Below, piece by piece: positions 36,974 to 47,183 of a DNA stretch of 64,000 nt. The stretch's first letter is position 1. Every line of letters begins with the position of its first letter. The notes below the pieces were generated by a model. That model made no database searches, was not told where the DNA came from, and worked only from the letters and a program-made list of their open reading frames with translations. A program made the position numbers and the translations under genes. This DNA comes from Arsukibacterium sp. (GTDB lineage Bacteria > Pseudomonadota > Gammaproteobacteria > Enterobacterales > Alteromonadaceae), in NCBI RefSeq assembly GCF_018402695.1, contig NZ_JAGYIM010000014.1, forward strand, positions 39,949 to 103,948, in the 5' to 3' direction.

Positions 36974-39900
36974 ATGATCCCGAAACTTACGCCTGAGCTT
37001 GCCCTGGATGCCAGCATTATTGCCTTTAATAAAGCGCTTGTTGCAGCTGGCTTTAGCGGTGACATTGAAACAAGCTATGGTAGCCGCCTGGCAGTGGCAA
37101 CCGACAATAGTGTATACCAGGCGTTGCCGCAAGCGGTATTGTTACCAAAGAGTACCGATGATGTCGTTATTCTGACTTCGCTGGCGCAAACTTCCAGCTT
37201 TTCTCACATTAAGTTCAGCCCCCGCGGCGGCGGGACTGGCACGAATGGTCAGGCCCTGACTGAGCATGTCGTCGTCGATTTATCCCGGCATATGCGGGGT
37301 ATTCTTGAAATTAATGTTGAGCAGCGCTGGGTCAGAGTGCAAGCAGGGGTGATTAAAGATCAACTAAATGCATTTTTAAAACCCTATGGTTTTTTCTTTG
37401 CACCGGACCTATCAACATCAAATCGTGCCACCATTGGCGGCATGATTAATACTGACGCCTCAGGCCAGGGCTCACTGGTGTATGGGAAAACCAGTGATCA
37501 TGTGCTGGCGTTAAAAACGGTATTGATAGACGGCAATATTTTAAAAACCCATAAAATGGCGACGTTTGAAGCTGAACACCGAGCCGAAATGCCGAGCAGT
37601 ATTGGCCGGATTTATCGCCAGGTACTGGACAGTTGCCGGACGTTCCGCCCGCAAATTATTGAAAAGTTTCCGCGTTTAAACCGTTTTTTAACCGGGTACG
37701 ATTTAGAACACGTATTTAATGACGACTTAACCGAGTTTGATTTATCCCGAATAATTACCGGCTCTGAGGGCTCTCTGGGTTTTGTAACTGAAGCGAAGCT
37801 AAACATTACTCCTATTGCCAAATATAAATGCCTGCTCAATGTTAAATATGACAGTTTTGAAAGTGCCTTAAGAAATGCCCCATTTCTGGTTGCCGCTGAG
37901 GCGACCTCGGTAGAAACAGTCGACAGTAAAGTACTGGATCTGGCACGCAACGATATTATCTGGCATCAGGTGAAAGAACTGATCACTGATGTACCCGGCA
38001 CTGAAATGCAAGGCCTGAATATGGTTGAGTATAACAGTGAAGAGCAGTCAGAAATGGCCCGGAAAATAGCGGCGCTGACGGCTAAGCTGGACGCTGCCAT
38101 TGCTGATAAAACTGACGGTATCATTGGTTATCAGTTAACCTACGATGGTGCAGCCATCAGCAATATTTATGCAATGCGGAAAAAAGCTGTTGGATTATTA
38201 GGTAATACCCAGGGCGCACAAAAGCCAATTGCTTTTGCCGAAGATACCGCAGTGCCGCCGGAAAACCTGGCCGATTTTATTATGGAGTTTCGGGCGCTAC
38301 TGGACAGCCATGGCTTGCACTATGGCATGTTTGGCCATGTCGATGCCGGCGTGTTGCACGTGCGTCCAGCATTGGATTTATGTGATCCTGAGCAGGAAAA
38401 GCTGTTGCGTACCATTTCAGATCAGGTTGTTGCCTTGACGGGTAAGTATGGCGGTCTGATGTGGGGGGAACATGGGAAGGGCTATCGCAGTGAATATGGC
38501 CCGGCATTTTTCGGCGATGAGCTATTCAATGAATTACGCAAAATTAAAGCGGCTTTTGATCCGCGCAACAGAGTTAACCCGGGAAAAATCTGTACGCCTT
38601 ATTCCAGCGCTGACCAATTGGTATCGGTAGATGATCAGAAGCGGGCCTGGTTTGACCGGCAGATACCCGTGGCGGTGAAAAAAAGTTTCGATAGCAGTTT
38701 AAACTGTAATGGCAACGGCCAGTGCTTTAACTATGAAGAAAACTCGCCCATGTGCCCGTCAAGTAAGGTAACCCGAGACCGTCGTCACAGTCCAAAGGGG
38801 CGGGCAGGGTTAATGCGGGAATGGTTACGCCTTACCGAACTGCAGGGGATTGATGTTCTGGCAGAGGAGCAGCGAATCTTAGTTAATAAGCCCGGTTTTA
38901 GTTCATTGTGGCAAAAAATCAGAAATAGTCTGGCGAAATGGCAAGGTGCTGAGGATTTTTCCCATGAAGTGATGGAGGCGATGGAAGGCTGCCTGGCATG
39001 TAAAGCCTGTGCCAGTCAGTGTCCGGTAAAGGTAGACGTCCCATCCTTCCGTTCACGGTTCCTGCAACTTTACCACAGCCGCTATTTACGGCCAGCCAAA
39101 GACTATATTGTTGGCAATATTGAGCGTACCGCCCCAATGCTGGCTAAAGCGCCTAGATTGATAAATTTCGTGCTCAAACGCAAGGTTACTGCTGCAGTTC
39201 TGAAAAAAACAGTAGGCTACGTTGATACGCCTTTATTATCAGTGCCAACCCTGGCTCAACTGACCGCTAAACAGTATCAGTTTGATCTGGCCATGTTACA
39301 GCAGTTGTCGCCAGCTAAACAAGCCAGAACAGTATTGCTAGTCCAGGATCCGTTTACCAGCTTTTATGAAGCAGAGTTGGTTGCCGATGCTTTACAATTA
39401 TTGGCAAAAATTGGTTTCAGGCCGGTGCTGCTGCCATTTGTACCGAACGGCAAGCCACAGCATGTCAAAGGGTTCTTACGGCAGTTTGCGGAGACAGCGG
39501 CAACCGCTGCCCGGTTTTTAAATCAGCTGCAGCAACTTAACATGCCGATGCTTGGATTAGATGCCTCGTTGGTACTGGCGTATCGTGATGAGTACAATAA
39601 AACGCTGGGCGCTAAGCGTGGTGATTTTCAGGTGCACCTGCTGCATGAATGGCTGGTGCAACAGCCAATACCGAGGGCAGTGAATACCGCAGACTATGCA
39701 TTATTGGCGCATTGCACTGAAAAAACCGCGTTACCCTCAACTGAGAAGGCCTGGCAGCAGATATTCATCAACGCAGGAATGACTTTGCAAACGGTGCCGG
39801 TTGGCTGTTGTGGTATGGCCGGCACTTATGGTCATGAAGCGCAAAACCTGGACAATAGTAAAGCGCTGTTTAATATGAGTTGGCGCTCCCCAGTAGAGCG

Positions 39901-40012
39901 CTTCGGTGTGTCGAACATTTTGGTGACGGGTTTCTCCTGTCGCAGCCAGGTAAAACGATTGACAGGTGATAAACCAAAGCATCCATTACAAGCGTTACTG
40001 CATAGCCTGTAA
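36974..40012 (+). CDS. ydiJ: YdiJ-type FAD-linked oxidase with Fe-S domain
   Basis: 1012 residues (E. coli YdiJ 1018). Order: FAD-binding PCMH domain (about 45-275; SPRGGGTGTNGQAL, SNRATIGGMINTDASGQG), FAD-oxidase C-terminal domain (about 285-545; GHVDAGVLHVRP, NPGKICTPY), a 4Fe-4S region with CLACKACASQCPVKVD, and CCG-type heterodisulfide-reductase-like repeats (VGCCGMAGTYGHEAQ). E. coli YdiJ acts as a D-2-hydroxyglutarate dehydrogenase. The start at 36974 is ten bases from ribA, so the two may be cotranscribed. Confidence 0.92.
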   Translation: MIPKLTPELALDASIIAFNKALVAAGFSGDIETSYGSRLAVATDNSVYQALPQAVLLPKSTDDVVILTSLAQTSSFSHIKFSPRGGGTGTNGQALTEHVVVDLSRHMRGILEINVEQRWVRVQAGVIKDQLNAFLKPYGFFFAPDLSTSNRATIGGMINTDASGQGSLVYGKTSDHVLALKTVLIDGNILKTHKMATFEAEHRAEMPSSIGRIYRQVLDSCRTFRPQIIEKFPRLNRFLTGYDLEHVFNDDLTEFDLSRIITGSEGSLGFVTEAKLNITPIAKYKCLLNVKYDSFESALRNAPFLVAAEATSVETVDSKVLDLARNDIIWHQVKELITDVPGTEMQGLNMVEYNSEEQSEMARKIAALTAKLDAAIADKTDGIIGYQLTYDGAAISNIYAMRKKAVGLLGNTQGAQKPIAFAEDTAVPPENLADFIMEFRALLDSHGLHYGMFGHVDAGVLHVRPALDLCDPEQEKLLRTISDQVVALTGKYGGLMWGEHGKGYRSEYGPAFFGDELFNELRKIKAAFDPRNRVNPGKICTPYSSADQLVSVDDQKRAWFDRQIPVAVKKSFDSSLNCNGNGQCFNYEENSPMCPSSKVTRDRRHSPKGRAGLMREWLRLTELQGIDVLAEEQRILVNKPGFSSLWQKIRNSLAKWQGAEDFSHEVMEAMEGCLACKACASQCPVKVDVPSFRSRFLQLYHSRYLRPAKDYIVGNIERTAPMLAKAPRLINFVLKRKVTAAVLKKTVGYVDTPLLSVPTLAQLTAKQYQFDLAMLQQLSPAKQARTVLLVQDPFTSFYEAELVADALQLLAKIGFRPVLLPFVPNGKPQHVKGFLRQFAETAATAARFLNQLQQLNMPMLGLDASLVLAYRDEYNKTLGAKRGDFQVHLLHEWLVQQPIPRAVNTADYALLAHCTEKTALPSTEKAWQQIFINAGMTLQTVPVGCCGMAGTYGHEAQNLDNSKALFNMSWRSPVERFGVSNILVTGFSCRSQVKRLTGDKPKHPLQALLHSL

Positions 40013-40017
40013 AAAGA

Positions 40018-40043
40018 AAAACGCCCTCAATTGAGGGCGTTTT
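40018..40043. terminator. Bidirectional terminator between ydiJ and the TonB receptor gene
   Basis: A perfect 13+13 palindrome (AAAACGCCCTCAA / TTGAGGGCGTTTT) lies between convergent stop codons and has A/T tails on both sides. Confidence 0.88.
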
Positions 40044-40064
40044 ACATACTTCTATAACATTTTG

Positions 40065-42695
40065 TTAGAACTTATAGCTTGCTCTGACGTAGTAGTAACC
40101 CCCATTAATGCCCATTGGCGAGGTTTCATAGTACTTACCGCCAAATTCATTGTTAGCAACACCCGCCTGAGTTAACTGTAATTTCTCAGGCTCCGCATCA
40201 AACAGGTTTTGGGCACCGGCGGCCAGCACGATGTTGTCAGTAATGTAGTAGCTTACTTCAGCATCGAACGTGACTTTTGCGGCAGCATTCACCTCAGTGC
40301 CCGGTGAGTCGGGAGTACCTACCCAGTCAACGTGCACACCCTGATACTCACCATAATAGTTGGCACGAGCGAAGAAGCTCCAGTCGTCCCAGCTTTGGTT
40401 CCAGCTCAATGTAGCCCGGTGATTAGGCAGGTCATTTTCTAAACGGGAAACTTTATCCGGGCCAGTAATAGCCGGCCGGCCTTCTGGGGGGGTGCTGATC
40501 CGGTCGACTTCTGTTTCATTCCAGTTATACGCCAGGCTGAAAGTACCGCGACCATTAAGAATGTCCATCGCATAGTTGGCGACTAAATCGATACCCTGAG
40601 TGGTGGTGTCAAAGTCGTTAGTAAAGAAGCTGACCTGCTGAATAGAATCCACATTTCTGACACCCGCAGCGCGCAGTGCATCACGATCAGCATCTGTCAG
40701 ATTAATTTTGCTGGATTGGCTTATCCGATCAGTAACTTCAATGTTGTAATAGTCGAGAGTAACAAAGAAGCTGTTGTAACTGTAAACCATACCAAAAGCA
40801 TAGCTGGTTGATTCTTCAGGCGTCAGCTCCTGGCCACCTAATTGCAGTGATATCGGGTTGGTTGGTGGCAGCAAGGCTGAGTCAACCAATACACCCGATT
40901 CCAGGTTGGTCTGGACGTTACTGACGTTTGACTGACCCACTGTCGGTGCCCGGAAGCCACTGCTGGTCGAGGCGCGGAATGCCCAATCGTCATTTAACCG
41001 GTACTGACCGGTCAGCTTGTAATTGGTGGTGTCCCCAAAGGTGTCATAATCTTCGTAACGCAATGCTAGACCTAATAACAAAGCTTCAGACACTTCGGCT
41101 TCCATATCAACGTAAGCGGCGTAGTTGCGACGGGTATATACCCCGGCATCTTCGGGTTTGAAACCAGGGAAGCCGTTTGAACCAATACTAAAGCCCTGAT
41201 CTACATAGGGGCCGACGGCGAATGAGGCAACGTCGCCGGCAACAACCTCAAAGCTTTCTTCGGTCCATTGGGCACCAAAGGCTACTGTTAAATCTTCATA
41301 CAAACCTGCAGGAACAAATTTTACAAAATCGGCGCTAAAGGTTTTTTCTAACTGAATATACTTACCCGGGTTAAACTCGGTTGGACTGTCCGGGCCGAGT
41401 GAAGCATTCACTGTGTTGGTCATCTGATAAGTCGATTCATTGCGACCAACAGAGCCACTGAAATCGTACATAATATCTTTAAACCAACCATCCTTAAATT
41501 CACCTTTGGTACCAATCGCAAGGGCAGTATCCGTTACATTACCGCCGAAAGTCGGGGTAAAACCGCCTGGAAACAATTCGTTGAAGGCAAAACAGTTCTG
41601 GCCTACTGCCGTGTTTGGATCAGCTATCAGGGCATAGTCGGCCTGATCCAGTACATTACCGCTGGTGATATTGACAGTCGGGCAGGCAATGTTTGGATCT
41701 AACTGCGCTACCAGTAATGTCTCACCGCCATCATTAGAGAATACGCCTGGCCTGTTGTGCGGATTACGGTAGTAAAAACCACCTGTTACATCCCGCTCTG
41801 AGTAGTTACCAAACATGTAGGCTTCGCCGCCATTGCCGAGATCGAGCCCCGAGTTTACGAAGATGGTAATATCATCTTTAATTTCCGGCGAACCCCAAAC
41901 CTGGGTGATCGGATCAATAAAATTATTGCCAGCGGCAATGAAACCTAAAGCATCAGCGCGTTGGACACTGCGACTGGTGGCATCCGAGTTTTTATACTGA
42001 GCACTGACGTTTACAAAGCCGTCATCAGTTAACGGCATACCAATATTGGCAGCATACTCGGTTGACGTGCCATCGCCTTCATAATATTCACCGTGCTTAA
42101 CTTCGAAACTACCGCCGTCAGCAGCATCCTTTAACACAAAGTTTATAACCCCGGCGATTGCATCAGAGCCGTACTGTGCAGCAGCGCCATCCCGTAATAT
42201 TTCTACTTGTTTCAGCGCGATACCGGGAATGACCGAAATGTCCGCGCCCTGAGCACCATCGTTAATACCCCCCCCTAAAAAGGCGATAACAGAGGCTTTG
42301 TGCCGCCGCTTACCATTAGTCAGAATTAAGGTGCTATCAGCTGACAAACCGCGCAGGTTGGCGGGTCGGATCAGGGTTGCTGCATCACTAATCGGGTTCG
42401 AGTGAACGTTTAAAGAGGGTACTGTGGTGGTTATCATGTTCAGCATATCTGAACTACCGCTTTTAACCAGTTCATCACCACCGATAATGTCAACTGGCAC
42501 AGGTGAGTCACCAATTGAACGCGGCGCAGAACGACTACCTACCACAGCAATTTTTTCAATATTTTGCTCTTTGCTGGCCGTATCACTTTCTTCCTGAGCG
42601 ACAGCAGCACCACTTGCGATACCTAACGCAAAAGTGGTTGCTATGGCATACTTAACAGCATGCGAAACCGGATGATATTTATTGTTGTGTTTCAT
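40065..42695 (-). CDS. TonB-dependent outer-membrane receptor
   Basis: 876 residues. Signal peptide about 1-34 (ending GAAVAQ), a TonB-box-like EKIAVVGSR, a plug domain (VPVDIIGGDELVKSG, VEILRDGAAAQYGSDAIAGV) and a 22-strand barrel ending in the OM-targeting aromatic residue (YYVRASYKF). ATG 42695 follows AGGA; the longer in-frame extension is unlikely. No siderophore, vitamin or sugar gene lies beside it, so the ligand is unknown. The plug style (GLSADSTLILTNGKRRH) is that of the large Alteromonadales receptor families. Confidence 0.92.
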   Translation of the reverse strand: MKHNNKYHPVSHAVKYAIATTFALGIASGAAVAQEESDTASKEQNIEKIAVVGSRSAPRSIGDSPVPVDIIGGDELVKSGSSDMLNMITTTVPSLNVHSNPISDAATLIRPANLRGLSADSTLILTNGKRRHKASVIAFLGGGINDGAQGADISVIPGIALKQVEILRDGAAAQYGSDAIAGVINFVLKDAADGGSFEVKHGEYYEGDGTSTEYAANIGMPLTDDGFVNVSAQYKNSDATSRSVQRADALGFIAAGNNFIDPITQVWGSPEIKDDITIFVNSGLDLGNGGEAYMFGNYSERDVTGGFYYRNPHNRPGVFSNDGGETLLVAQLDPNIACPTVNITSGNVLDQADYALIADPNTAVGQNCFAFNELFPGGFTPTFGGNVTDTALAIGTKGEFKDGWFKDIMYDFSGSVGRNESTYQMTNTVNASLGPDSPTEFNPGKYIQLEKTFSADFVKFVPAGLYEDLTVAFGAQWTEESFEVVAGDVASFAVGPYVDQGFSIGSNGFPGFKPEDAGVYTRRNYAAYVDMEAEVSEALLLGLALRYEDYDTFGDTTNYKLTGQYRLNDDWAFRASTSSGFRAPTVGQSNVSNVQTNLESGVLVDSALLPPTNPISLQLGGQELTPEESTSYAFGMVYSYNSFFVTLDYYNIEVTDRISQSSKINLTDADRDALRAAGVRNVDSIQQVSFFTNDFDTTTQGIDLVANYAMDILNGRGTFSLAYNWNETEVDRISTPPEGRPAITGPDKVSRLENDLPNHRATLSWNQSWDDWSFFARANYYGEYQGVHVDWVGTPDSPGTEVNAAAKVTFDAEVSYYITDNIVLAAGAQNLFDAEPEKLQLTQAGVANNEFGGKYYETSPMGINGGYYYVRASYKF

Positions 42696-42873
42696 AGTGT
42701 TTTCCTGGATTATTTTTTTTGATGTCACTAAGTAACGCTTATTGTTCAAAAGCGCCAAATTAACCATATTTTAAAATTAAGCGGTTGTCCATCGCAGTTT
42801 TAATGTCATTGGTCGATGATATGGGAACAAATTGTTACAAATATCAGCTGCAAGCCAGCTGTAACGGGGTTTT

Positions 42874-43443
42874 ATGAAATCGATTGCAGTGATGCAGCCT
42901 GACCATTTTGCTGGTGTGATAACACTGGCTAATCAGGTTCATGGCGACAATTATCTGGATCTGGCTAAGTTAACCACATTACATCAACGCGGCATTAAGC
43001 AGGGAGTAAATGCAAGTTTTGTCGCGTTATCTGACAACAAAGTCGTGGGATATCGTCTTAGCTATGCAGCAGGACAATGGCCGCTGGATGAATGGTGTAC
43101 CGTCAAATTATGGCCTGTTGCACCTGAGAAGATGGCCTATTTTAAATCAGTTGCCGTTGCCCCTGAGCTTCAGGGGCAGGGCCTGGGTTCGGCATTATTA
43201 AAAGCTTCAGTGTCTGCACTGCGCCAACAAGGTGCTGTAGCCGGTCTGGCCCACATCTGGCGGGAAAGCCCGGGCAATTCGGCTGAGCGTTATTTCAGTA
43301 AAGCCGGAGGTGAACTAGTGAAAATACACCCTGATCGTTGGTTACATTTATGTAAAACGGTTGGCTATATTTGCCCGCTATGTGGCAGTGAGTGCCATTG
43401 TACTGCGGCAGAGATGGCGTTAACTTTTTCAGGTAATAGCTGA
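42874..43443 (+). CDS. GNAT acetyltransferase with C-terminal cysteine cluster
   Basis: 189 residues. The acetyl-CoA site is KSVAVAPELQGQGLGSALLK (about 90-109), the GNAT motif A. The C-terminus carries five cysteines in CKTVGYICPLCGSECHC, a spacing that could bind zinc or a metal cluster and is not standard for GNAT enzymes. Its stop overlaps the next start (TGATG), so it is probably translationally coupled to the amine oxidase-like gene. Substrate unknown; amine or amino-acid acetylation is a reasonable guess. Confidence 0.8.
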   Translation: MKSIAVMQPDHFAGVITLANQVHGDNYLDLAKLTTLHQRGIKQGVNASFVALSDNKVVGYRLSYAAGQWPLDEWCTVKLWPVAPEKMAYFKSVAVAPELQGQGLGSALLKASVSALRQQGAVAGLAHIWRESPGNSAERYFSKAGGELVKIHPDRWLHLCKTVGYICPLCGSECHCTAAEMALTFSGNS

Positions 43444-44777
43444 TGTACGATCCTTATGTTGACAGGCAACTTAGCAGTAGCCAAGGGGACCTGAACAGTT
43501 ACTGGCAAGCGGTGACACCGCAGCCTGTCGAATATCCCGCAATAGTGAAGGATGTAAGCTGCGATACCGTAGTCATTGGTGCCGGCTATACGGGTTTAAA
43601 CTGCGGTTATGAGTTGGCCGCAACGGAACAGCGGGATGTGGTGGTACTGGATGCATTGCAGCCAGGCTGGGGTTGTAGTGGCCGCAACGGTGGTTTTGTA
43701 CTAAGAGGTACTGGCAGGCTGGGACTTACTCAATTAGCTGATCAATTTGGTCTGGACACCGCCAGACTGTTTCATCAGGAGTATGGCGAAGCAATTGCGA
43801 GGGTAAATCAGCTTATTGATGAAGGTAACATAGACTGTCAGCCTCAGCCGGTTGGCTACTATAAATTAGCCCATAAGCCCGCAATGGCAAAAGATCTGGT
43901 CCGGCAGGCCGAGCTGCTGCAACAACACTTTGCCTATCCGGTGCGATATCTTGATAAATCGGTGCTGCAACAGACGGTAGTTAACCATCAGCACACTTAT
44001 GCTGCATTGTCTTTCCCTGATTGCTATGGCCTGAACCCGTTAGCTCTGGCAGGGGGCTATGCCAGGATGGCTGCTGCAGCGGGAGCTAAACTGCATGGAC
44101 AGAGCCCGGTAGTGAGTTTTAAGCGTTGTAAAACTGGCTTTGAAGTTGTCACACCGCAGGCTGTTATTAAATCCAGCAACCTGGTTTTGGCGACCAATGC
44201 GTATACTGCCAGGGGCTTGTATCCAGCTCTTAATAACGGCTGTTTACCTGTGTTAAGCAGTGTTATTGTGACTGAGCCGCTTACCAGTCATCAACTACAA
44301 CAACTTAACTGGCAACAAAACAGTATTATGATGGATACCCGTACCCTGAAGTATTACTACCGGCTCCTACCGGATAAGCGCATTCTATTTGGGGGCAGGG
44401 GGGCTATTAGTGGTAAAGCCGCTGCCGACCCCATCTATGCCCGGCGTTTACTGGCAGCATTAAAACACAGTTTTGCCGGCCTGGATCAGCTCAACTACCA
44501 ATACCAATGGAGTGGTTGGGTGGGGGTGTCTTTTGATGATTTACCCAGGATTTATTCGCCAGAGCCTAATTTGTTTTATGCAGCTGGTTATTGTGGCAGT
44601 GGCTTGTCGTTCAGTACTTTGGCCGGTAAGCGTTTGGCGCAACTTGTAGCGGGTAAGAGACTCCCGGCATTGCCGATTTATCAAAGTGGTTTACCGGTAT
44701 TTCCGATGACAGCATTTCGACGCCAGGGCCAGCAATTGTATTATCAGTGGGGCCGTTTTAAAGATCATTTCCTGTAA
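43443..44777 (+). CDS. FAD-dependent amine oxidoreductase (DAO / PuuB-like)
   Basis: 444-residue flavoenzyme of the D-amino-acid oxidase superfamily. The N-terminal FAD motif is VIGAGYTGLNCGYELA with the family GWGCSGRNGGFVLRG after it; the C-terminus has LFYAAGYCGSGLSFSTLAGK. This pattern resembles gamma-glutamylputrescine oxidase PuuB and related enzymes. It is coupled to the GNAT gene by a one-base overlap. No puu genes are nearby, so the substrate is only inferred to be a primary or secondary amine. Confidence 0.87.
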   Translation: MYDPYVDRQLSSSQGDLNSYWQAVTPQPVEYPAIVKDVSCDTVVIGAGYTGLNCGYELAATEQRDVVVLDALQPGWGCSGRNGGFVLRGTGRLGLTQLADQFGLDTARLFHQEYGEAIARVNQLIDEGNIDCQPQPVGYYKLAHKPAMAKDLVRQAELLQQHFAYPVRYLDKSVLQQTVVNHQHTYAALSFPDCYGLNPLALAGGYARMAAAAGAKLHGQSPVVSFKRCKTGFEVVTPQAVIKSSNLVLATNAYTARGLYPALNNGCLPVLSSVIVTEPLTSHQLQQLNWQQNSIMMDTRTLKYYYRLLPDKRILFGGRGAISGKAAADPIYARRLLAALKHSFAGLDQLNYQYQWSGWVGVSFDDLPRIYSPEPNLFYAAGYCGSGLSFSTLAGKRLAQLVAGKRLPALPIYQSGLPVFPMTAFRRQGQQLYYQWGRFKDHFL

Positions 44778-44845
44778 AGGGGTAGCAGCTACTGGCGTAA
44801 GTCTGACACCTTGCTACAATGGTGCCTTTTTAAGGCTGATTAACT

Positions 44846-45493
44846 ATGTCGTTCTGGCCAGAATTTCTTATTATTGCTTCTGTGCATCTACTGGCAGTGG
44901 CCAGCCCCGGTCCGGATTTTGCTATTGTTTTGCGATACGCTGTTCGGTTTGGCCGTCGCGCCGCTGTTTATGCCAGTCTGGGTATAGGTCTGGCAATTCT
45001 GCTGCATGTCACCTATTCATTGGTTGGAATAGGAGTTTTAATCAAAACCACCCCCTGGCTTTTTCAACTACTAACAGTATTGGCTGCCTGCTATTTGCTT
45101 TATCTGGCCCAGGGCGCATTGCGTACAAAAGCCCCGGTTACTGCTGACGCTATCGCGCTGGAGCAACAAGCCAGGCCAGCGGGTTTGAAGGCATTCAGCG
45201 CGGGTTTTATCACTAATGGCTTAAACCCCAAAGCCACGCTATTTTTTCTGTCGTTGTTTGCTGTTGTTATCTCTGCAGATACGCCGTTTAGTTACAAACT
45301 TATCTATGGTTTATATATGGCCGTGGCGACGGCGGCCTGGTTTTGTTTGTTATCTTTTGTTCTGACCAACAGTAAGATCCGTGGTTTTTTGTTGTTAAAG
45401 GGTTACTGGTTTGACAGAGTAATGGGGGTCTTACTGCTGGCGTTGGCTGCGCAACTTCTGTTCAGCAGCTTTGGCAACAACGCAGGCATTTAA
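44846..45493 (+). CDS. LysE/RhtB-family amino acid exporter
   Basis: 215 residues with six hydrophobic segments. The family signature SPGPDFAIVLRYAVRFGRRAA is in the first segment-loop, and GFITNGLNPKATLFFLSLF in the middle. LysE/RhtB proteins export amino acids such as lysine, threonine or homoserine lactone. It lies 68 bases after the amine oxidoreductase in the same direction and could share its transcript. The exported compound is unknown. Confidence 0.92.
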   Translation: MSFWPEFLIIASVHLLAVASPGPDFAIVLRYAVRFGRRAAVYASLGIGLAILLHVTYSLVGIGVLIKTTPWLFQLLTVLAACYLLYLAQGALRTKAPVTADAIALEQQARPAGLKAFSAGFITNGLNPKATLFFLSLFAVVISADTPFSYKLIYGLYMAVATAAWFCLLSFVLTNSKIRGFLLLKGYWFDRVMGVLLLALAAQLLFSSFGNNAGI

Positions 45494-45508
45494 TTAGGCT
45501 CGTATTCT

Positions 45509-45536
45509 TTGCCAGCAGGCGGATGATCGGTATAAT
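45509..45536 (+). promoter_or_regulatory. Predicted sigma70 promoter for trhO
   Basis: TTGCCA (45509-45514) and a perfect TATAAT (45531-45536) are 16 bases apart and end 56 bases before the trhO start. Confidence 0.55.
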
Positions 45537-45592
45537 GCCGGCCGTTGTTAATTTGCTCCGGATTTACGGTCCGGCGTTGCAAGAGGTGAACT

Positions 45593-46510
45593 ATGTACGT
45601 TGTTGCTGCTTTATATAAATTTGTTAATCTGCCTGATTATCAGGCGCTGCGTCAGCCTTTGTATGATGTAATGGCAGACAATGGGGTAAAAGGTACCTTA
45701 TTGCTGGCCGCTGAGGGTATAAACGGTACTATTTGTGGTTTACGTGAAGGTATTGACGCCGTAAATCGCTGGTTTGCTGACGATCCTCGCTTTGCCAACC
45801 TCAGTTACAAGGAGTCCTTCGCCGAACAACCTGCGTTTTACCGTACTAAGGTAAAACTGAAAAACGAAATTGTTACTATGGGCGTTGAAGGGATCAATCC
45901 GGCGCATATTGTCGGTACTTATGTCAAAGGTGATGACTGGAATCAGTTAATCAGCGATCCGGACACCTTGCTGATTGATACCCGTAATGACTATGAGGTC
46001 GCTATTGGTACCTTTAAAAACGCGGTCAATCCCAATACCACCTCGTTCCGCGAGTTTCCAGGCTGGGCGGCTGAAAATCTGGATAAAACCAAGCATAAAA
46101 AAGTTGCCATGTTTTGTACCGGTGGTATTCGCTGTGAAAAATCCACCGCTTTTTTAAAAGAGCAGGGCTTTGATGAGGTGTACCATCTTGACGGTGGCAT
46201 TTTAAAGTATCTGGAAGAAGTGCCGGTTGAACAAAGTTTATGGCAGGGCGAATGTTTTGTCTTTGATCAACGAGTTGCGGTAAAGCATGGCCTGGAGCAG
46301 GGAAGTTATGACCAGTGCTATGCCTGTCGGATGCCATTGTCTGCTACCGAAATGGCCTCAAAGGATTATGTCAAAGGGTTGAGCTGCCCGCATTGTGTCA
46401 GTAAAACCACTGCGGAGCAAAAAGCGGCATTTGCTGAACGGCAAAAACAGGTAGCGCTGGCTAGCGCCCGTGGCGAAAAGCATATCCGAGATGGCAAATT
46501 GGATGAGTAA
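45593..46510 (+). CDS. trhO: tRNA uridine-34 hydroxylase (rhodanese-like)
   Basis: 305 residues of the YceA/TrhO family, which makes 5-hydroxyuridine at the wobble position of tRNA using O2. An N-terminal acylphosphatase-like region ([19 protein letters not shown]) is followed by a rhodanese domain with the active cysteine in [12 protein letters not shown], then a cysteine-bearing C-terminal region ([18 protein letters not shown]). GAGGTG precedes the ATG. Single gene with its own promoter. Confidence 0.94.
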   Translation: MYVVAALYKFVNLPDYQALRQPLYDVMADNGVKGTLLLAAEGINGTICGLREGIDAVNRWFADDPRFANLSYKESFAEQPAFYRTKVKLKNEIVTMGVEGINPAHIVGTYVKGDDWNQLISDPDTLLIDTRNDYEVAIGTFKNAVNPNTTSFREFPGWAAENLDKTKHKKVAMFCTGGIRCEKSTAFLKEQGFDEVYHLDGGILKYLEEVPVEQSLWQGECFVFDQRVAVKHGLEQGSYDQCYACRMPLSATEMASKDYVKGLSCPHCVSKTTAEQKAAFAERQKQVALASARGEKHIRDGKLDE

Positions 46511-46607
46511 CCGTTGATCTTTCTATAAAATAGATATATATTTGTTGTTAAATGCAATTTTAATTCTCATTAGTTGAGCTATTCTGCCCTTATGCAAGGA
46601 GGGCAGA

Positions 46608-47159
46608 ATGCTCGCTAACTCTTCATCCCAATACGGTATCATCAGTATTAGTCTGCACTGGCTGGTAGCCCTGTGCGTCTACTCGTTATTTGCTTTGGGT
46701 TACTGGATGGTAGACCTCACCTATTACAGCAATTGGTACCCTACTGCGCCTTACTGGCATAAAAGTGTGGGTATTTTGCTATTTGGGATCCTAATATTTA
46801 GATTACTATGGCGTGTTTATACCACAACCCCGGCGCCACTTGAGTCGCAAAGTATAGTCGAGAAACGGCTCGCCAAACTGACACACACATTGCTATACCT
46901 GCTGATGCTGCTGATTATGTTGTCCGGGTATCTTATTTCCACCGCCGACGGCCGGCCAATTTCGGTATTTGGCTGGTTTGACGTCCCTGGCTTTGGCGAA
47001 TTATTCCCACAACAGGCAGACAGGGCAGGTGTCGTTCATAAGTATCTTGCTTATGTCGTCATTGCGCTTAGCCTGTTGCATGCTTTGGCAGCGCTGAAAC
47101 ATCACTTTATTGATAAAGATTTTACCCTGAAACGAATGTTTGGGCGCTCAGCCCGATAA
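46608..47159 (+). CDS. Cytochrome b561
   Basis: 183-residue inner-membrane di-heme cytochrome with four hydrophobic segments. Candidate heme histidines are in SISLHWLVA (His17), PYWHKSVG, and the C-terminal VVHKYLAYVVIALSLLHALA. It is of the bacterial b561 type (E. coli CybB/YceJ), which oxidises quinol. AAGGAGG is 6 bases before the ATG. It is 24 bases from a YceI gene, the same pair as E. coli yceJ-yceI. Confidence 0.93.
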   Translation: MLANSSSQYGIISISLHWLVALCVYSLFALGYWMVDLTYYSNWYPTAPYWHKSVGILLFGILIFRLLWRVYTTTPAPLESQSIVEKRLAKLTHTLLYLLMLLIMLSGYLISTADGRPISVFGWFDVPGFGELFPQQADRAGVVHKYLAYVVIALSLLHALAALKHHFIDKDFTLKRMFGRSAR

Positions 47160-47183
47160 CTTTGCAAACCAAGGAGCTATAGA

